Assembly: GCA_963720645.1 (NCBI GenBank)
Contig: CAVRFX010000026.1
Span: 310,001-374,000 of the forward strand
Source of the DNA: RYN-230 sp963720645
GTDB lineage: Bacteria; Actinomycetota; Actinomycetes; Streptosporangiales; Streptosporangiaceae
DNA: 64,000 bases
Direction of reading: 5' to 3'
Shown here: positions 1 through 7,946 of the stretch, one piece after another
Layout of the letters: the number at the start of each line of letters is the position of its first letter
Numbering within the stretch: the first letter of the stretch is position 1
The notes under the pieces: model-generated
The model's database searches: none
The model's input: the letters and a program-made list of their open reading frames with translations, nothing else
What the model was told of the DNA's origin: nothing
Translations under genes and position numbers: made by a program

Positions 1-959
1 GGGCTGGCCTGGCCGGCCTTCGGCGGCGGGCATGGCGACCGCGAAGCCGTGATTGTGGCTGGTGATCTGCACCTGCCCGGAGGCCAGGTCCTTGACCGGC
101 TGGTTCACCCCGCGGTGGCCGAAACGGAGCTTGTAGGTACCCAGGCCGAGCGCCCGGCCCAGGACCTGGCTGCCCAGGCAGATGCCGAACACCGGCACGC
201 CGCTGGCCAGCACGCCCCGCAGCGCCTCCACCGCGTAGCCGGCCGCAGCCGGGTCGCCCGGGCCGTTTGAGAAAAAAACGCCGTCAGGACCGCGGGCCAG
301 GATGTCCTCGGCGGTGCTGGCCGCCGGGAGGACGGTGACCTGGCAGCCGCGCCGGGCCATGGCCAGGGGCGTGGCGGTCTTGATGCCCAGGTCCACGGCC
401 GCGACCTGGTAGCGGACCGGCGTCCCGTCCGGCGGGGACACGGTGTAGGCGGCCGGCGTGGACACCTCACGGGCCAGGTCCGCGCCGGTCATCTGCGGGC
501 TGGCCAGGACCCGCTCCAGCAGCGCGGCGGGGTCCGTGGTGCCGGTGGCGATGCCGGCCCGCATCGCACCCCGGTCGCGCAGGTGCCTGGTCAGCGCCCG
601 GGTGCCGGTGATCGCGATGCCGGTGATGCCCTGGGCACGCAGCTCGTCGTCCAGGCTCCGCTGTGACCGCCAGTTCGAGGCCAGCCGGGCCGGCCGCGGA
701 CCACGTACCCGCTGACCCAGATCCGGCGCGACTCGGGATCCTCGTCGTTGATCCCGGTGTTGCCGATGTGCGGCGCCGTCATGGCCACGATCTGGCGGGC
801 GTAGGACGGGTCGGTCAGCGTCTCCTGGTAGCCGGTCATGCCGGTGTTGAAGACCATCTCGCCGAACGTCTCGCCGTCCGCGCCGAACGTGGTCCCGCGG
901 AACGCGGTGCCGTCCTCCAGGACCAGGACCGCCGGGGCGCCCGCGCCGTTCGCCGCCAT
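1..959 (-). CDS. carA: Carbamoyl-phosphate synthase small subunit (partial, one apparent frameshift)
   Basis: Glutamine amidotransferase subunit of carbamoyl-phosphate synthase, supplying carbamoyl phosphate for pyrimidine and arginine synthesis. The ATG at 959 opens with the typical small-subunit start (VLVLEDGTAFRG, FNTGMTGYQE) and the gene runs off the left edge within the amidotransferase domain (FSNGPGDP and a glutaminase-like GICLGSQ segment are readable). Near position 700 the frame must change by one base: VSGYVVR is followed in frame by nonsense, while ARLASNWRSQ...DDEL continues in another frame. The start overlaps the pyrC stop by one base (TGATG), so it is translated in the pyr operon. 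Identity is certain; whether the frameshift is real is not. Confidence 0.93.
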
Positions 960-2271
960 CAGGCCAGCTTCCCGTCGAGGACGGTCGGCGTCCCGCGCAG
1001 GAATGTGGCCACCACCCGGCCCGGCAGCTCCATCCCCGCGAACGGGCTGTTCCGGCTGCGCGAGGCGTGCGCACGCGGGTCCACCGTGTCGCGCGCTGAG
1101 GCGTCGTAGAGCGTCAGGCTGGCCGGCAGCCCCGCGGCCAGCGCGCCCTCCGGCCCGGGCAGCCAGGCCGATGCGGGCCGGCCAGGCGGGACATCCGGTC
1201 GGCCACCCCGGCCCAGTCAAGCAGGCCCGTGTCGATCATGGCCTCCTGAACCACGCGCAGCGCGGTTTCCAGCCCGGTCATGCCGAACGCCGCCGTGTCC
1301 CACTCCGTTTCCTTGTCCTCCACCGGGTGCGGCGCATGATCGGTGGCGACGCAGTCGATGGTGCCGTCGGCCAGCCCCTCGCGCAGCGCCGCCACGTCCG
1401 CGGCGGTGCGCAGCGGCGGGTTGACCTTGTAGACCGGGTCGTAGCCCACCGCCAGGGAGTCGGTCAGCAGCAGGTGGTGCGGGGTGACCTCGGCCGTGAC
1501 CCGCCAGCCCTTGCTCTTCGCCCAGCGGATGATCTCCACCGATCCGGCCGTGGACACGTGGCAGACGTGCAGGGCGGAGCCGACGTGGGCGGTGAGCAGG
1601 CAGTCCCGGGCGATGATGGCCTCCTCGGCCACCGCGGGCCAGCCGGTCAGCCCGAGCCGCCCGGACATCTCCCCCTCGTTGAGCTGAGCGCCGTCGGTGA
1701 GCCGGGGTTCCTGCGCGTGCTGCGCGATGACCCCGTCGAACGCTTTCACGTACTCCAGCGCCCGCCGCATCAGCACGGCGTCGGACACGCACCGCCCGTC
1801 GTCGGAGAACACCCGGACCCGGGCCGCGGAGTCGGCCATCGCGCCGAGCTCGGCCAGCCGCGCGCCGGCCAGGCCCACGGTCACCGCCCCGACCGGGTGG
1901 ACGTCGCAGTGCCCGGCCTGCCGCCCGAGCCGCCAGATCTGCTCCACCACCCCGGCCGTGTCGGCCACCGGGTCGGTGTTGGCCATCGCGTGGACGGCGG
2001 TGAACCCGCCCAGCGCCGCGGCCCGGGTGCCGGTCTCCACGGTCTCGGCATCCTCGCGGCCCGGCTCGCGCAGGTGGGTGTGCAGGTCCACCAGGCCCGG
2101 CAGGGCGATGAGCCCGGCCGCGTCCAGGACCTGGGCGCCCGCCGGGGCGGCGCCATCACCGATGCTGTCGATCACGCCGTCGCGGACCAGGATGTCGGCG
2201 GGCCCGCCGCCGAGCGGCCGCGCGCCCTTGATCAGCCAGGTTCCCGGGCTGGTGCCCGTGCCCGTGCTCAC
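959..2271 (-). CDS. pyrC: Dihydroorotase (one apparent frameshift near the C-terminus)
   Basis: Cyclises carbamoyl aspartate to dihydroorotate, the third step of pyrimidine synthesis. The GTG start at 2271 overlaps the pyrB stop (GTGA). Seen: the metal-binding DLHTHLREPG motif, HVCHVSTAGS, and CVATDHAPH, all of the class I amidohydrolase fold. The reading frame breaks at about 1165-1190 (after ADRMS); the family C-terminus (SRNSPFAGMELPGRV, ending FLRGTPTVLDGKLA) is intact in a different frame and stops at 959-961, on the carA start. Total length about 437 residues fits the family. The indel is probably a sequence error, as the flanks are well conserved. Confidence 0.93.
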
Positions 2272-3206
2272 GCCTGGGCCTCCGCTCCGCCGAGCAGCAG
2301 GTACAAGACGGCCATGCGCACGCTCACACCGTTGGCCACCTGCTCCACGATCGTGGACCGGGCCGAGTCCGCGACTTCGGCAGCGATCTCGACCCCGCGG
2401 TTCATCGGGCCCGGGTGCATCACGATGGCGTGGTCGGGCAGCTGCGTCACCCGGGTGGCGTCCAGCCCGTAACGGCGGCTGTACTCCCGCACGCTGGGGA
2501 AGTAGGCGGCCTTCATCCGTTCCTGCTGCACCCGCAGCATCATCACCACATCGCTCTTGGGCACCACGGCATCGAAGTCGTAGCCGACCGAGCAGGGCCA
2601 CGAACCGACCGCCACCGGCAGCAGCGTGGGCGGGGCGACGAGGGTGACCTCGGCACCCAGCGTGTGCAGCAGCAGCACGTTGGACCTCGCGACCCGGCTG
2701 TGCAGCACGTCACCCACGATCGTGACCCGCAGCCCGTCCAGGGCCTCGCCGCCGGGACGGCCGAACTTGCGCCGGATGGTGAACGCGTCCAGCAGGGCCT
2801 GGGTGGGGTGCTCGTGCGCGCCGTCGCCGGCATTGACCACGGTCCCGCGCACCCAGCCCGCGAGCCGGTGCGGCGCCCCCGAGGCACTGTGCCGGATCAC
2901 GACCGCATCGGCGCCCATGGCTTCCAGGGTGAGCGCGGTGTCCTTGAGGCTCTCGCCCTTGGCCACGCTGGACCCCTTGGCCGAGAAGTTGATCACGTCG
3001 GCGGACAGCCGCTTGGCGGCGGCCTCGAACGAGATCCTGGTCCGGGTGGAATCCTCGAAGAAGAGATTGACCACCGTGCGCCCGCGCAGCGTGGGCAGCT
3101 TCTTGATCGGGCGGTCAGCCATCCGGGCCAGCTCATCGGCCGTGTCCAGGATGAGCACGGCATCGTCACGGCTCAGGTCGGCCGCGGAGATCAGGTGACG
3201 GTTCAC
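2268..3206 (-). CDS. pyrB: Aspartate carbamoyltransferase catalytic subunit
   Basis: Condenses carbamoyl phosphate with aspartate. 312 residues, normal for the catalytic chain. Seen: the carbamoyl-phosphate loop FEDSTRTRISFE, the HPTQALLDAFT segment, and MHPGPMNRGVE near the C-terminus. GTG start at 3206 overlaps the pyrR stop by GTGA, and its own stop overlaps the pyrC GTG, so pyrR-pyrB-pyrC are translationally coupled. No separate regulatory chain is visible, as usual in actinomycetes. Confidence 0.97.
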   Translation of the reverse strand: MNRHLISAADLSRDDAVLILDTADELARMADRPIKKLPTLRGRTVVNLFFEDSTRTRISFEAAAKRLSADVINFSAKGSSVAKGESLKDTALTLEAMGADAVVIRHSASGAPHRLAGWVRGTVVNAGDGAHEHPTQALLDAFTIRRKFGRPGGEALDGLRVTIVGDVLHSRVARSNVLLLHTLGAEVTLVAPPTLLPVAVGSWPCSVGYDFDAVVPKSDVVMMLRVQQERMKAAYFPSVREYSRRYGLDATRVTQLPDHAIVMHPGPMNRGVEIAAEVADSARSTIVEQVANGVSVRMAVLYLLLGGAEAQA

Positions 3207-3832
3207 GTGCCGCTCCGTTGCCCGGTGCTGGCAGCGTGCCCGATGATCACGGCGTCCTGGCCGTCCACCTCGGTCAGCAGCACCCGCACGACCTCCTGCT
3301 TGGAAGTGGGCAGGTTCTTGCCCACATAGTCCGGCCGCACCGGCAGCTCGCGGTGCCCGCGGTCGATCAGCACGGCCAGCTGCACCGCGCGGGGCCGGCC
3401 GAGGTCGTTGAGCGCGTCGAGGGCGGCGCGCACGGTCCGGCCGGAGTACAGGACGTCATCGACGATGACGACGATGGATCCGTCGATGCCCTCGGGGGGC
3501 ACCTCGGTGGGGCCGAGGGCCCGGGCCGGGCGGAACCGGAGATCATCCCGGTACATCGTGATGTCGAGCGACCCGTGCGGCACCGGGTGTCCCTCGACCA
3601 GCTCGATGCGGTCGGCCAGGCGCCGGGCCAGCGGGACGCCGCGGGTCGGGATGCCCAGCAGCACCACGTCGGCGGCGCCGTCGGTGCGCTCCAGGATCTC
3701 GTGTGCGATCCGGGTGAGCGCCCGCCCGATCTCGGCGGGCTCCAGGACTGTCTTGGGGTCATCGGGGCCGGGCCTGGCTGGGCCGCTGCCCGCCCCACCG
3801 GCCTGATCCCGGGCAGGATGCAGTGCATGCAT
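3203..3832 (-). CDS. pyrR: PyrR, bifunctional pyr operon regulator / uracil phosphoribosyltransferase
   Basis: RNA-binding attenuation or translation regulator that senses UMP and has uracil phosphoribosyltransferase activity. 209 residues; seen are the N-terminal KTVLEPAEIGRALTRIAHEI, the PRPP-binding loop VVIVDDVLYSGRT and a C-terminal DYVGKNLPTS segment. ATG at 3832 is preceded by a strong AAGGAGG, and a PyrR-type RNA hairpin lies immediately upstream (separate entry), so the gene probably represses its own operon. First gene of pyrR-pyrB-pyrC-carA. Confidence 0.96.
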   Translation of the reverse strand: MHALHPARDQAGGAGSGPARPGPDDPKTVLEPAEIGRALTRIAHEILERTDGAADVVLLGIPTRGVPLARRLADRIELVEGHPVPHGSLDITMYRDDLRFRPARALGPTEVPPEGIDGSIVVIVDDVLYSGRTVRAALDALNDLGRPRAVQLAVLIDRGHRELPVRPDYVGKNLPTSKQEVVRVLLTEVDGQDAVIIGHAASTGQRSGT

Positions 3833-3841
3833 GCCACGGAC

Positions 3842-3866
3842 CTCCTTTCCCGCCTCACTGGACGGG
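3842..3866 (-). promoter_or_regulatory. PyrR-binding RNA hairpin next to the pyrR ribosome-binding site
   Basis: On the minus strand a CCCG/CGGG stem (3849-3866) encloses the loop TCCAGTGAGG, matching the known PyrR-binding core (UCCNGNGAGGY). It ends directly at the Shine-Dalgarno AAGGAGG (3842-3848) for pyrR. Inference: UMP-bound PyrR stabilises the hairpin and blocks ribosome loading, i.e. translational rather than attenuation control; I see no terminator between this hairpin and the start codon. Confidence 0.75.
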
Positions 3867-4064
3867 TCTTAAAGGACGATCTGTCCCGCCCACCGTACCA
3901 GGAACAGCGCCCTGACATGGGACGCCACGGCGTGACGCCCCGGGCGCGGCCGGACACCGCCCGGGTGGCAGCCAGGCGCCCGGAGAAGCTGCCCGCCGGA
4001 CGGAAACAGGCCTCCGGCCGGACGGAAAGTACGGACCGGCTCGGGCGTGGATTGGGTAACGATG

Positions 4065-4079
4065 AGTGATTCGTGTCAC
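4065..4079 (+). promoter_or_regulatory. Candidate BldD box upstream of bldD
   Basis: AGTGA and TCAC half-sites separated by six bases (4065-4069, 4076-4079) fit the known BldD operator pattern AGTGA-N-TCAC. It lies about 180 bp upstream of the predicted bldD promoter in the pyrR-bldD intergenic region. BldD is autoregulatory in streptomycetes, so this may be an autoregulatory site, or one acting on pyrR. Confidence 0.4.
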
Positions 4080-4256
4080 ACTGAGATGGCACGGATCAGC
4101 GAGACTCGCAAAGCCTGCCAGGTGCGGTCGCCAGAGCAGCGAGAAGGCCTGTCCCAGCGGGCTTTTCGGGAATCGTGTCTGGGCGCCTGGGTTGTCAACA
4201 CAGCCCCGGGCGCAGGTGACAAGACGCGTAAGTTGACCCACTTTTTGCTATTCGGC

Positions 4257-4304
4257 TTGACCTGGTCGCGCTTGCGGCCTACCGTCACTGTCCGTAACCG
4301 TTAC
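4257..4304 (+). promoter_or_regulatory. Predicted bldD promoter and adjoining palindrome
   Basis: TTGACC (4257-4262), a 17-base spacer and TACCGT (4280-4285) form a housekeeping-type promoter about 50 bp upstream of bldD. Immediately downstream the perfect palindrome GTAACCGTTAC (4294-4304) would sit at or just after the transcription start, a good place for a repressor. Sequence-based inference only. Confidence 0.45.
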
Positions 4305-4336
4305 TGAAAGCGACGACTGGCCGGGGGGCCGACGAC

Positions 4337-4831
4337 ATGCCATCTGAATACGCGAAGACTCTCGGCGCACGACTGCGTGCCATCCGTACTCAGCAGGGAC
4401 TCTCCCTGCATGGAGTGGAGGAAAAGTCCCGTGGCCGCTGGAAAGCCGTGGTCGTGGGCTCGTACGAGCGCGGCGACCGCTCGGTCACCGTGCAGAAGCT
4501 GGCCGAGCTGGCCGAGTTCTACGGCGTGCCGGTGTCAGAGCTGCTGCCTGGTGATTCGACACCGGCTCCGCTGGCGCCGTCGCCCAAGCTTGTCATCGAC
4601 CTGGAGCGGATGGCCCAGCTCCCCAAGGACAAGGCCGGCCCGCTGGCCCGCTACGTTGCGACGATCCAGAGCCAGCGTGGCGACTACAACGGCCGGGTGC
4701 TGTCGATCCGCCAGGAGGACCTGCGGTCACTGGCGGTCATCTACGACAAGTCGCCGATTGATCTCACCGAAGAGCTGATCAGCTGGGGTGTCCTGGACTC
4801 CGAGGCTCGAGGCGCAGTCGAGGCTTTCTGA
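4337..4831 (+). CDS. bldD: Developmental transcription regulator BldD
   Basis: Master repressor of sporulation genes in filamentous actinomycetes, dimerised by c-di-GMP. 164 residues, the usual length. The N-terminal helix-turn-helix (about residues 5-70, with GLSLHGVEEKSRGRWKAVVV and GSYERGDR) is almost identical to streptomycete BldD. The C-terminal domain keeps the bipartite c-di-GMP motif RGD-X8-RQED (RGDYNGRVLSIRQED), so ligand control should be intact. Monocistronic: own promoter upstream, strong hairpin terminator downstream. Its presence is the best evidence for a sporulating actinomycete. Confidence 0.96.
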   Translation: MPSEYAKTLGARLRAIRTQQGLSLHGVEEKSRGRWKAVVVGSYERGDRSVTVQKLAELAEFYGVPVSELLPGDSTPAPLAPSPKLVIDLERMAQLPKDKAGPLARYVATIQSQRGDYNGRVLSIRQEDLRSLAVIYDKSPIDLTEELISWGVLDSEARGAVEAF

Positions 4832-4853
4832 CCCAGGACGGCCCCCTCTCGGG

Positions 4854-4882
4854 CGGCCTGCCGGCCATCGGCCGGCAGGCCG
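4854..4882 (+). terminator. Hairpin terminator after bldD
   Basis: A perfect 13-bp GC-rich stem (CGGCCTGCCGGCC, 4854-4866; partner 4870-4882) with a 3-base loop begins 22 bp after the bldD stop. Little U-tract follows (TTGTC), as is common in GC-rich actinomycetes. Confidence 0.75.
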
Positions 4883-4922
4883 TTGTCGTCCCCGGACCCG
4901 GCCGCCGCGCGGATCTGGGCCC

Positions 4923-5375
4923 TTACCCCGCAGGCCGGAGCGGCAGGGCCGACTGGCCCGGCAATCCCAGCGCTTCCTCGGCCAGGTTCAGGAACGTCTC
5001 AGCGTCCCTGAGCAGGTCATCCGCCTCCCGCGCGGACACCGCGCGAACCAGCCCCGCCTCAGCGGCGGCCCGCTTGCCTGCCCCGGCGGCGAAGAACGCC
5101 GCCCATTCCGACAGGGCGGGCTCAACGCGGGGCAGGAGTTCCCAGACGCTGCGGGGAGCTTTCCGCCGGGGGCTCTGCCCCGGGCCCATCTTCACCGCCA
5201 CGATGGCGGCGGCCGCGCGCAGCGCCGCAAGATGCGCGCCCACGTACCGCGTGCCCGGGCTGGCTTCACCCGCCGCGTCAGCCAGCCCGTGACGGGCCGA
5301 CTCGATGAGGGTGAGCGCCGCGGGTGCTATCCGGCAGCGCGGCTGGCCTGGTCGTACTGACATGACCGTACTCAT
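4923..5375 (-). CDS. SAV_6107-family HEPN domain protein
   Basis: 150-residue all-helical protein (TLIESARHGLADAA...RYVGAHLAALRAAAAIVAV...LLRDAETFLNLAEEALGL) that matches the actinobacterial SAV_6107-type HEPN family by pattern. HEPN proteins are often nucleases or nucleotide-handling partners, but the biochemical role of this family is not established. No clear R-X4-6-H nuclease motif is visible. ATG at 5375 or the in-frame ATG at 5363 are both possible. A LexA-type palindrome sits about 110 bp upstream, suggesting damage induction. Confidence 0.75.
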   Translation of the reverse strand: MSTVMSVRPGQPRCRIAPAALTLIESARHGLADAAGEASPGTRYVGAHLAALRAAAAIVAVKMGPGQSPRRKAPRSVWELLPRVEPALSEWAAFFAAGAGKRAAAEAGLVRAVSAREADDLLRDAETFLNLAEEALGLPGQSALPLRPAG

Positions 5376-5486
5376 GGCCTTCCTTCCGTCGCGGAGCCAG
5401 GATCAGGCGGGTGATTCCCACGCCGCCCGACCCCGGCCCGGCCGCCCAGGATGAGGGGGGACGTCCCGGCGGTCCCGCTAGTTATT

Positions 5487-5500
5487 CGAACATAGGTTCG
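5487..5500. promoter_or_regulatory. LexA-type SOS box
   Basis: The perfect palindrome CGAAC-ATAG-GTTCG matches the Gram-positive LexA/SOS operator CGAAC-N4-GTTCG. It lies between the divergent HEPN gene (minus strand) and the acetyltransferase (plus strand). On the minus strand TAACTA follows a few bases downstream and could be a -10, which would place the box in the promoter of the HEPN gene. Confidence 0.6.
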
Positions 5501-5703
5501 CTTGGATGTCCAGCTAGTTGTATCTGAGTTCGAAGGTACCCAGCGGGTCCGACAAAACGCCGCCGCCGTCCCCGCCGGGCGCCGGCCCGGCCGCGGCCCT
5601 GGCCGCAGCCCCGGGCGCGCCGCGGCGCCCCGCGGCCGGTCCGGGCCGCGGCAGCCGGGTCCGGCGCATGTCCGGGCGGCCGTCCTCGCGTACGCTTGCG
5701 CGG

Positions 5704-6342
5704 GTGCGCGCTGGCCCGGAGCTGCTGGAATTCGGCAAGGCACGCTTCCTCGCGGAACTGGGCGTCCTGATCAATGTCTACGCGGCCGCCATGCAGCCGC
5801 CGCAGCACCAGCTGCCGGGACGCCGGGCGATCATGGAACGGCACGCGGAGTTCCCCTCGTTCCGGTGCGTGGCCATGACCCTCCCGGACGGTTCCGGGAA
5901 CGCACCGGCGGAGCTGCGGACGCAGACGGGCCGCAGCCGGCTGACCGTCATCGGCTTCGCGTACGGCTTCCACGGCACCAGCGGCCAGTGGTGGCACGAC
6001 CTGGTGCGCAGCGCGCTGGCCGCGGCCGGCGGCCGTGAGCTGGCGGAGACCTGGCTGGGTGACTCGTTCGAGGTGGCCGAGGTGCATGTTCATCCCGGCT
6101 ACCAGGGGCGCGGGGTCGGCCGGGCGATGGTGCCGGCCCTGATTCATCCCCGGCTGGAACGGACGGCGCTGCTGTCGACGCAGGACACCGACAGCCGGGC
6201 CCGCCGTCTGTACCGGGGGCTGGGCTTCAGTGACCTGCTGACTGATTACCGCTTCCCGGGCACCGACCCGCCGTACGCGGTGATGGGCGCGGCGCTCCCG
6301 CTACGCCCGCCCCGGGCCCCGGGATCACGCCCCGGCGGCTGA
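5704..6342 (+). CDS. GNAT-family N-acetyltransferase
   Basis: 212-residue acetyltransferase of unknown substrate. The acetyl-CoA-binding signature is clear in the C-terminal half: VAEVHVHPGYQGRGVGRAM, followed by the AL-STQDTDSRARRLYRGLGF strand-helix. The GTG at 5704 is preferred because upstream sequence is low-complexity Pro/Ala/Arg; the first conserved segment is GPELLEFGKARFLAELG. It ends 16 bp before the convergent metF. Confidence 0.8.
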   Translation: MRAGPELLEFGKARFLAELGVLINVYAAAMQPPQHQLPGRRAIMERHAEFPSFRCVAMTLPDGSGNAPAELRTQTGRSRLTVIGFAYGFHGTSGQWWHDLVRSALAAAGGRELAETWLGDSFEVAEVHVHPGYQGRGVGRAMVPALIHPRLERTALLSTQDTDSRARRLYRGLGFSDLLTDYRFPGTDPPYAVMGAALPLRPPRAPGSRPGG

Positions 6343-6358
6343 CCCGGCGGGACCGGGG

Positions 6359-7312
6359 TCAGTTTCCGGCGGCCAGCCGGGCCGGGGCGGCTGCCGCGCT
6401 GCCCCCGGCGATCCGGGCGGCCAGGCCGAGGCGCTCGTAGATCTCGCGGGTCGCCCGGGACCCGTTGAGCGTGTAGAAGTGCAGCCCCGGGGCGCCCTCG
6501 GCCAGCAGCCGCTCGCACATGGCCGCGGCGTAGCGCACCCCGATCTCCCGCACCGCCGCGCTGTCCCCGGAAGCCTCCCGGACCTGGTCCCCCAGCGCGC
6601 CGGGGAACCGGGCCCCGGACAGCACGACGATCCGTTCCAGGGTGCGCAGGCTGGTGATCGGCATGATCCCGGCGATGATCGGCACCTCGCACCCGGCCGC
6701 CGCCACCCGGTCGCGCAGCCGCAGGTAGTCCTCGACGTAGAAGAACATCTGGGTGATCGCGAAATCGGCGCCCGCCCGGCATTTGCGCACGAAGTACTCG
6801 GTGTCCGAGTCGAGATCAGGAGAACGCGGATGCCCTTCGGGGAACGCGCCGACGCCCACGCAGAAGTCACCGGAGGCCTTGACCAGCCGGACCAGGTCCG
6901 CCGCGTACTCCAGGCCCTCCGGGTGCGCGACCCAGTCGGCGTTGGGGTCCCCCGCGGGGTCACCCCGCAGCGCCAGCACGTTGCGCACGCCGACCGCCGC
7001 GTACGAGCCGATCACGCGCCTCAGTTCGGCCACGGAGTGGTCTACGGCGGTGAAGTGCCCCACCGGGGTGAGCGTCGTCTCCGCGGCGATCCGGCCGGTC
7101 ATCCGGACGGTCCGGTCCCGCGTCGAGCCGCCCGCACCGTAGGTGACCGACACGAAGGTGGGGCGCAGCGGCTCCAGTTCCCGGATCGCCCGCCACAGCC
7201 GCCGCTCCGCCTCCGCGGTCTTGGGCGGCATGAACTCGAACGAGAAGGACTCACCGCCCGAGGCCAGCAGATCACGGATGGCGGGCGCACGGTGCAGGAC
7301 CCCGGATGGCAT
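6359..7312 (-). CDS. metF: 5,10-methylenetetrahydrofolate reductase
   Basis: FAD enzyme that makes 5-methyltetrahydrofolate for methionine synthesis. 317 residues, typical length. Seen: SFEFMPPKT near the N-terminus with the catalytic Glu, SVTYGAGGSTR, NVLALRGDP, and GADFAITQMFF; C-terminus LHFYTLNGSRATREIYERLGL. Stand-alone gene; no SAM or cobalamin riboswitch is apparent upstream. Confidence 0.95.
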   Translation of the reverse strand: MPSGVLHRAPAIRDLLASGGESFSFEFMPPKTAEAERRLWRAIRELEPLRPTFVSVTYGAGGSTRDRTVRMTGRIAAETTLTPVGHFTAVDHSVAELRRVIGSYAAVGVRNVLALRGDPAGDPNADWVAHPEGLEYAADLVRLVKASGDFCVGVGAFPEGHPRSPDLDSDTEYFVRKCRAGADFAITQMFFYVEDYLRLRDRVAAAGCEVPIIAGIMPITSLRTLERIVVLSGARFPGALGDQVREASGDSAAVREIGVRYAAAMCERLLAEGAPGLHFYTLNGSRATREIYERLGLAARIAGGSAAAAPARLAAGN

Positions 7313-7380
7313 GTCCCCAGGCTAAGGCCTGTCGACCCGATCGTCGCGCCGCCACGGGCGGGCAGCGCGAGCCCGCGTCG

Positions 7381-7743
7381 TCAGAACGCCAGGGCCTGCG
7401 CCCGCCGGTTCACCTCGGTGCCGCGGCGCTCCGTCATCGCCTGGATCGGCGTGCCGGGAAGCGTGTCGTCGGCCGTGAACAGCCAGCGCAGCGCCTCGCC
7501 GTCGTCGAACCCGCAGTCGAACAGCACGGTCAGGGTTCCGTACAGCCCTTTGATGACGGAGCCTCCGTCGAAGAAGGCGGCCGGGACGGCCATCGTGCCG
7601 TCAGGCCGCTGGACAGCCAGCAGCTTGCGGTCACGGAACAGCTGCTTGAGCCTGCCCGGCGGGATGCCGAGCCGGTCAGCCGCTTCAGGGAGAGTCAGCC
7701 AGTCGCCGACGAGCGCGTCGGCCGGGGGGTCAATCTGTGCCAC
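7381..7743 (-). CDS. Rv2175c-type DNA-binding protein (likely PknL substrate)
   Basis: 120 residues with a helix-turn-helix (LTLPEAADRLGIPPGRLKQLFRDRKLLAV) and the family C-terminus TPIQAMTERRGTEVNRRAQALAF. The mycobacterial homologue Rv2175c is phosphorylated by its neighbour kinase PknL; here a PknL-like kinase lies 1.8 kb away, separated only by the reductase. Role of the family in transcription is not settled. Confidence 0.85.
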   Translation of the reverse strand: MAQIDPPADALVGDWLTLPEAADRLGIPPGRLKQLFRDRKLLAVQRPDGTMAVPAAFFDGGSVIKGLYGTLTVLFDCGFDDGEALRWLFTADDTLPGTPIQAMTERRGTEVNRRAQALAF

Positions 7744-7880
7744 GTTTCCGAATTTCCCACGCAGCGGCCCGGGTCAAACCCGGACACGCCAGTCTCGTCG
7801 GTTCTCTTTGCGGGCCCGTGCCAGCCAGCCCGCCCGCTCAGGCCCGGGCCGGGCCCGGGTTCGGGGCCCGGATAGGCGCA

Positions 7881-7946
7881 GGCCCGGATCAGGCCCGGAT
7901 CAGGCCCGGATCAGGCCCGGATCAGGCCCGGATCAGGCCCGGATCA
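7881..7946. repeat. Six tandem copies of an 11-bp repeat ending in a stop codon
   Basis: GGCCCGGATCA is repeated six times without error. The last copy contains the TGA stop (7944-7946, minus strand) of the flavin reductase, so the array is the immediate 3' untranslated region of that gene. Function unknown; probably slippage-prone. Confidence 0.9.

Noticed and set aside
838..2472. Long plus-strand frame opposite pyrC
   Set aside because: Mirror of pyrC codon structure; His/Pro/Arg-rich, no family pattern.
5502..6038. Long frame overlapping the acetyltransferase in another frame
   Set aside because: Shadow of the GNAT gene; Arg/Pro-rich with no domain.
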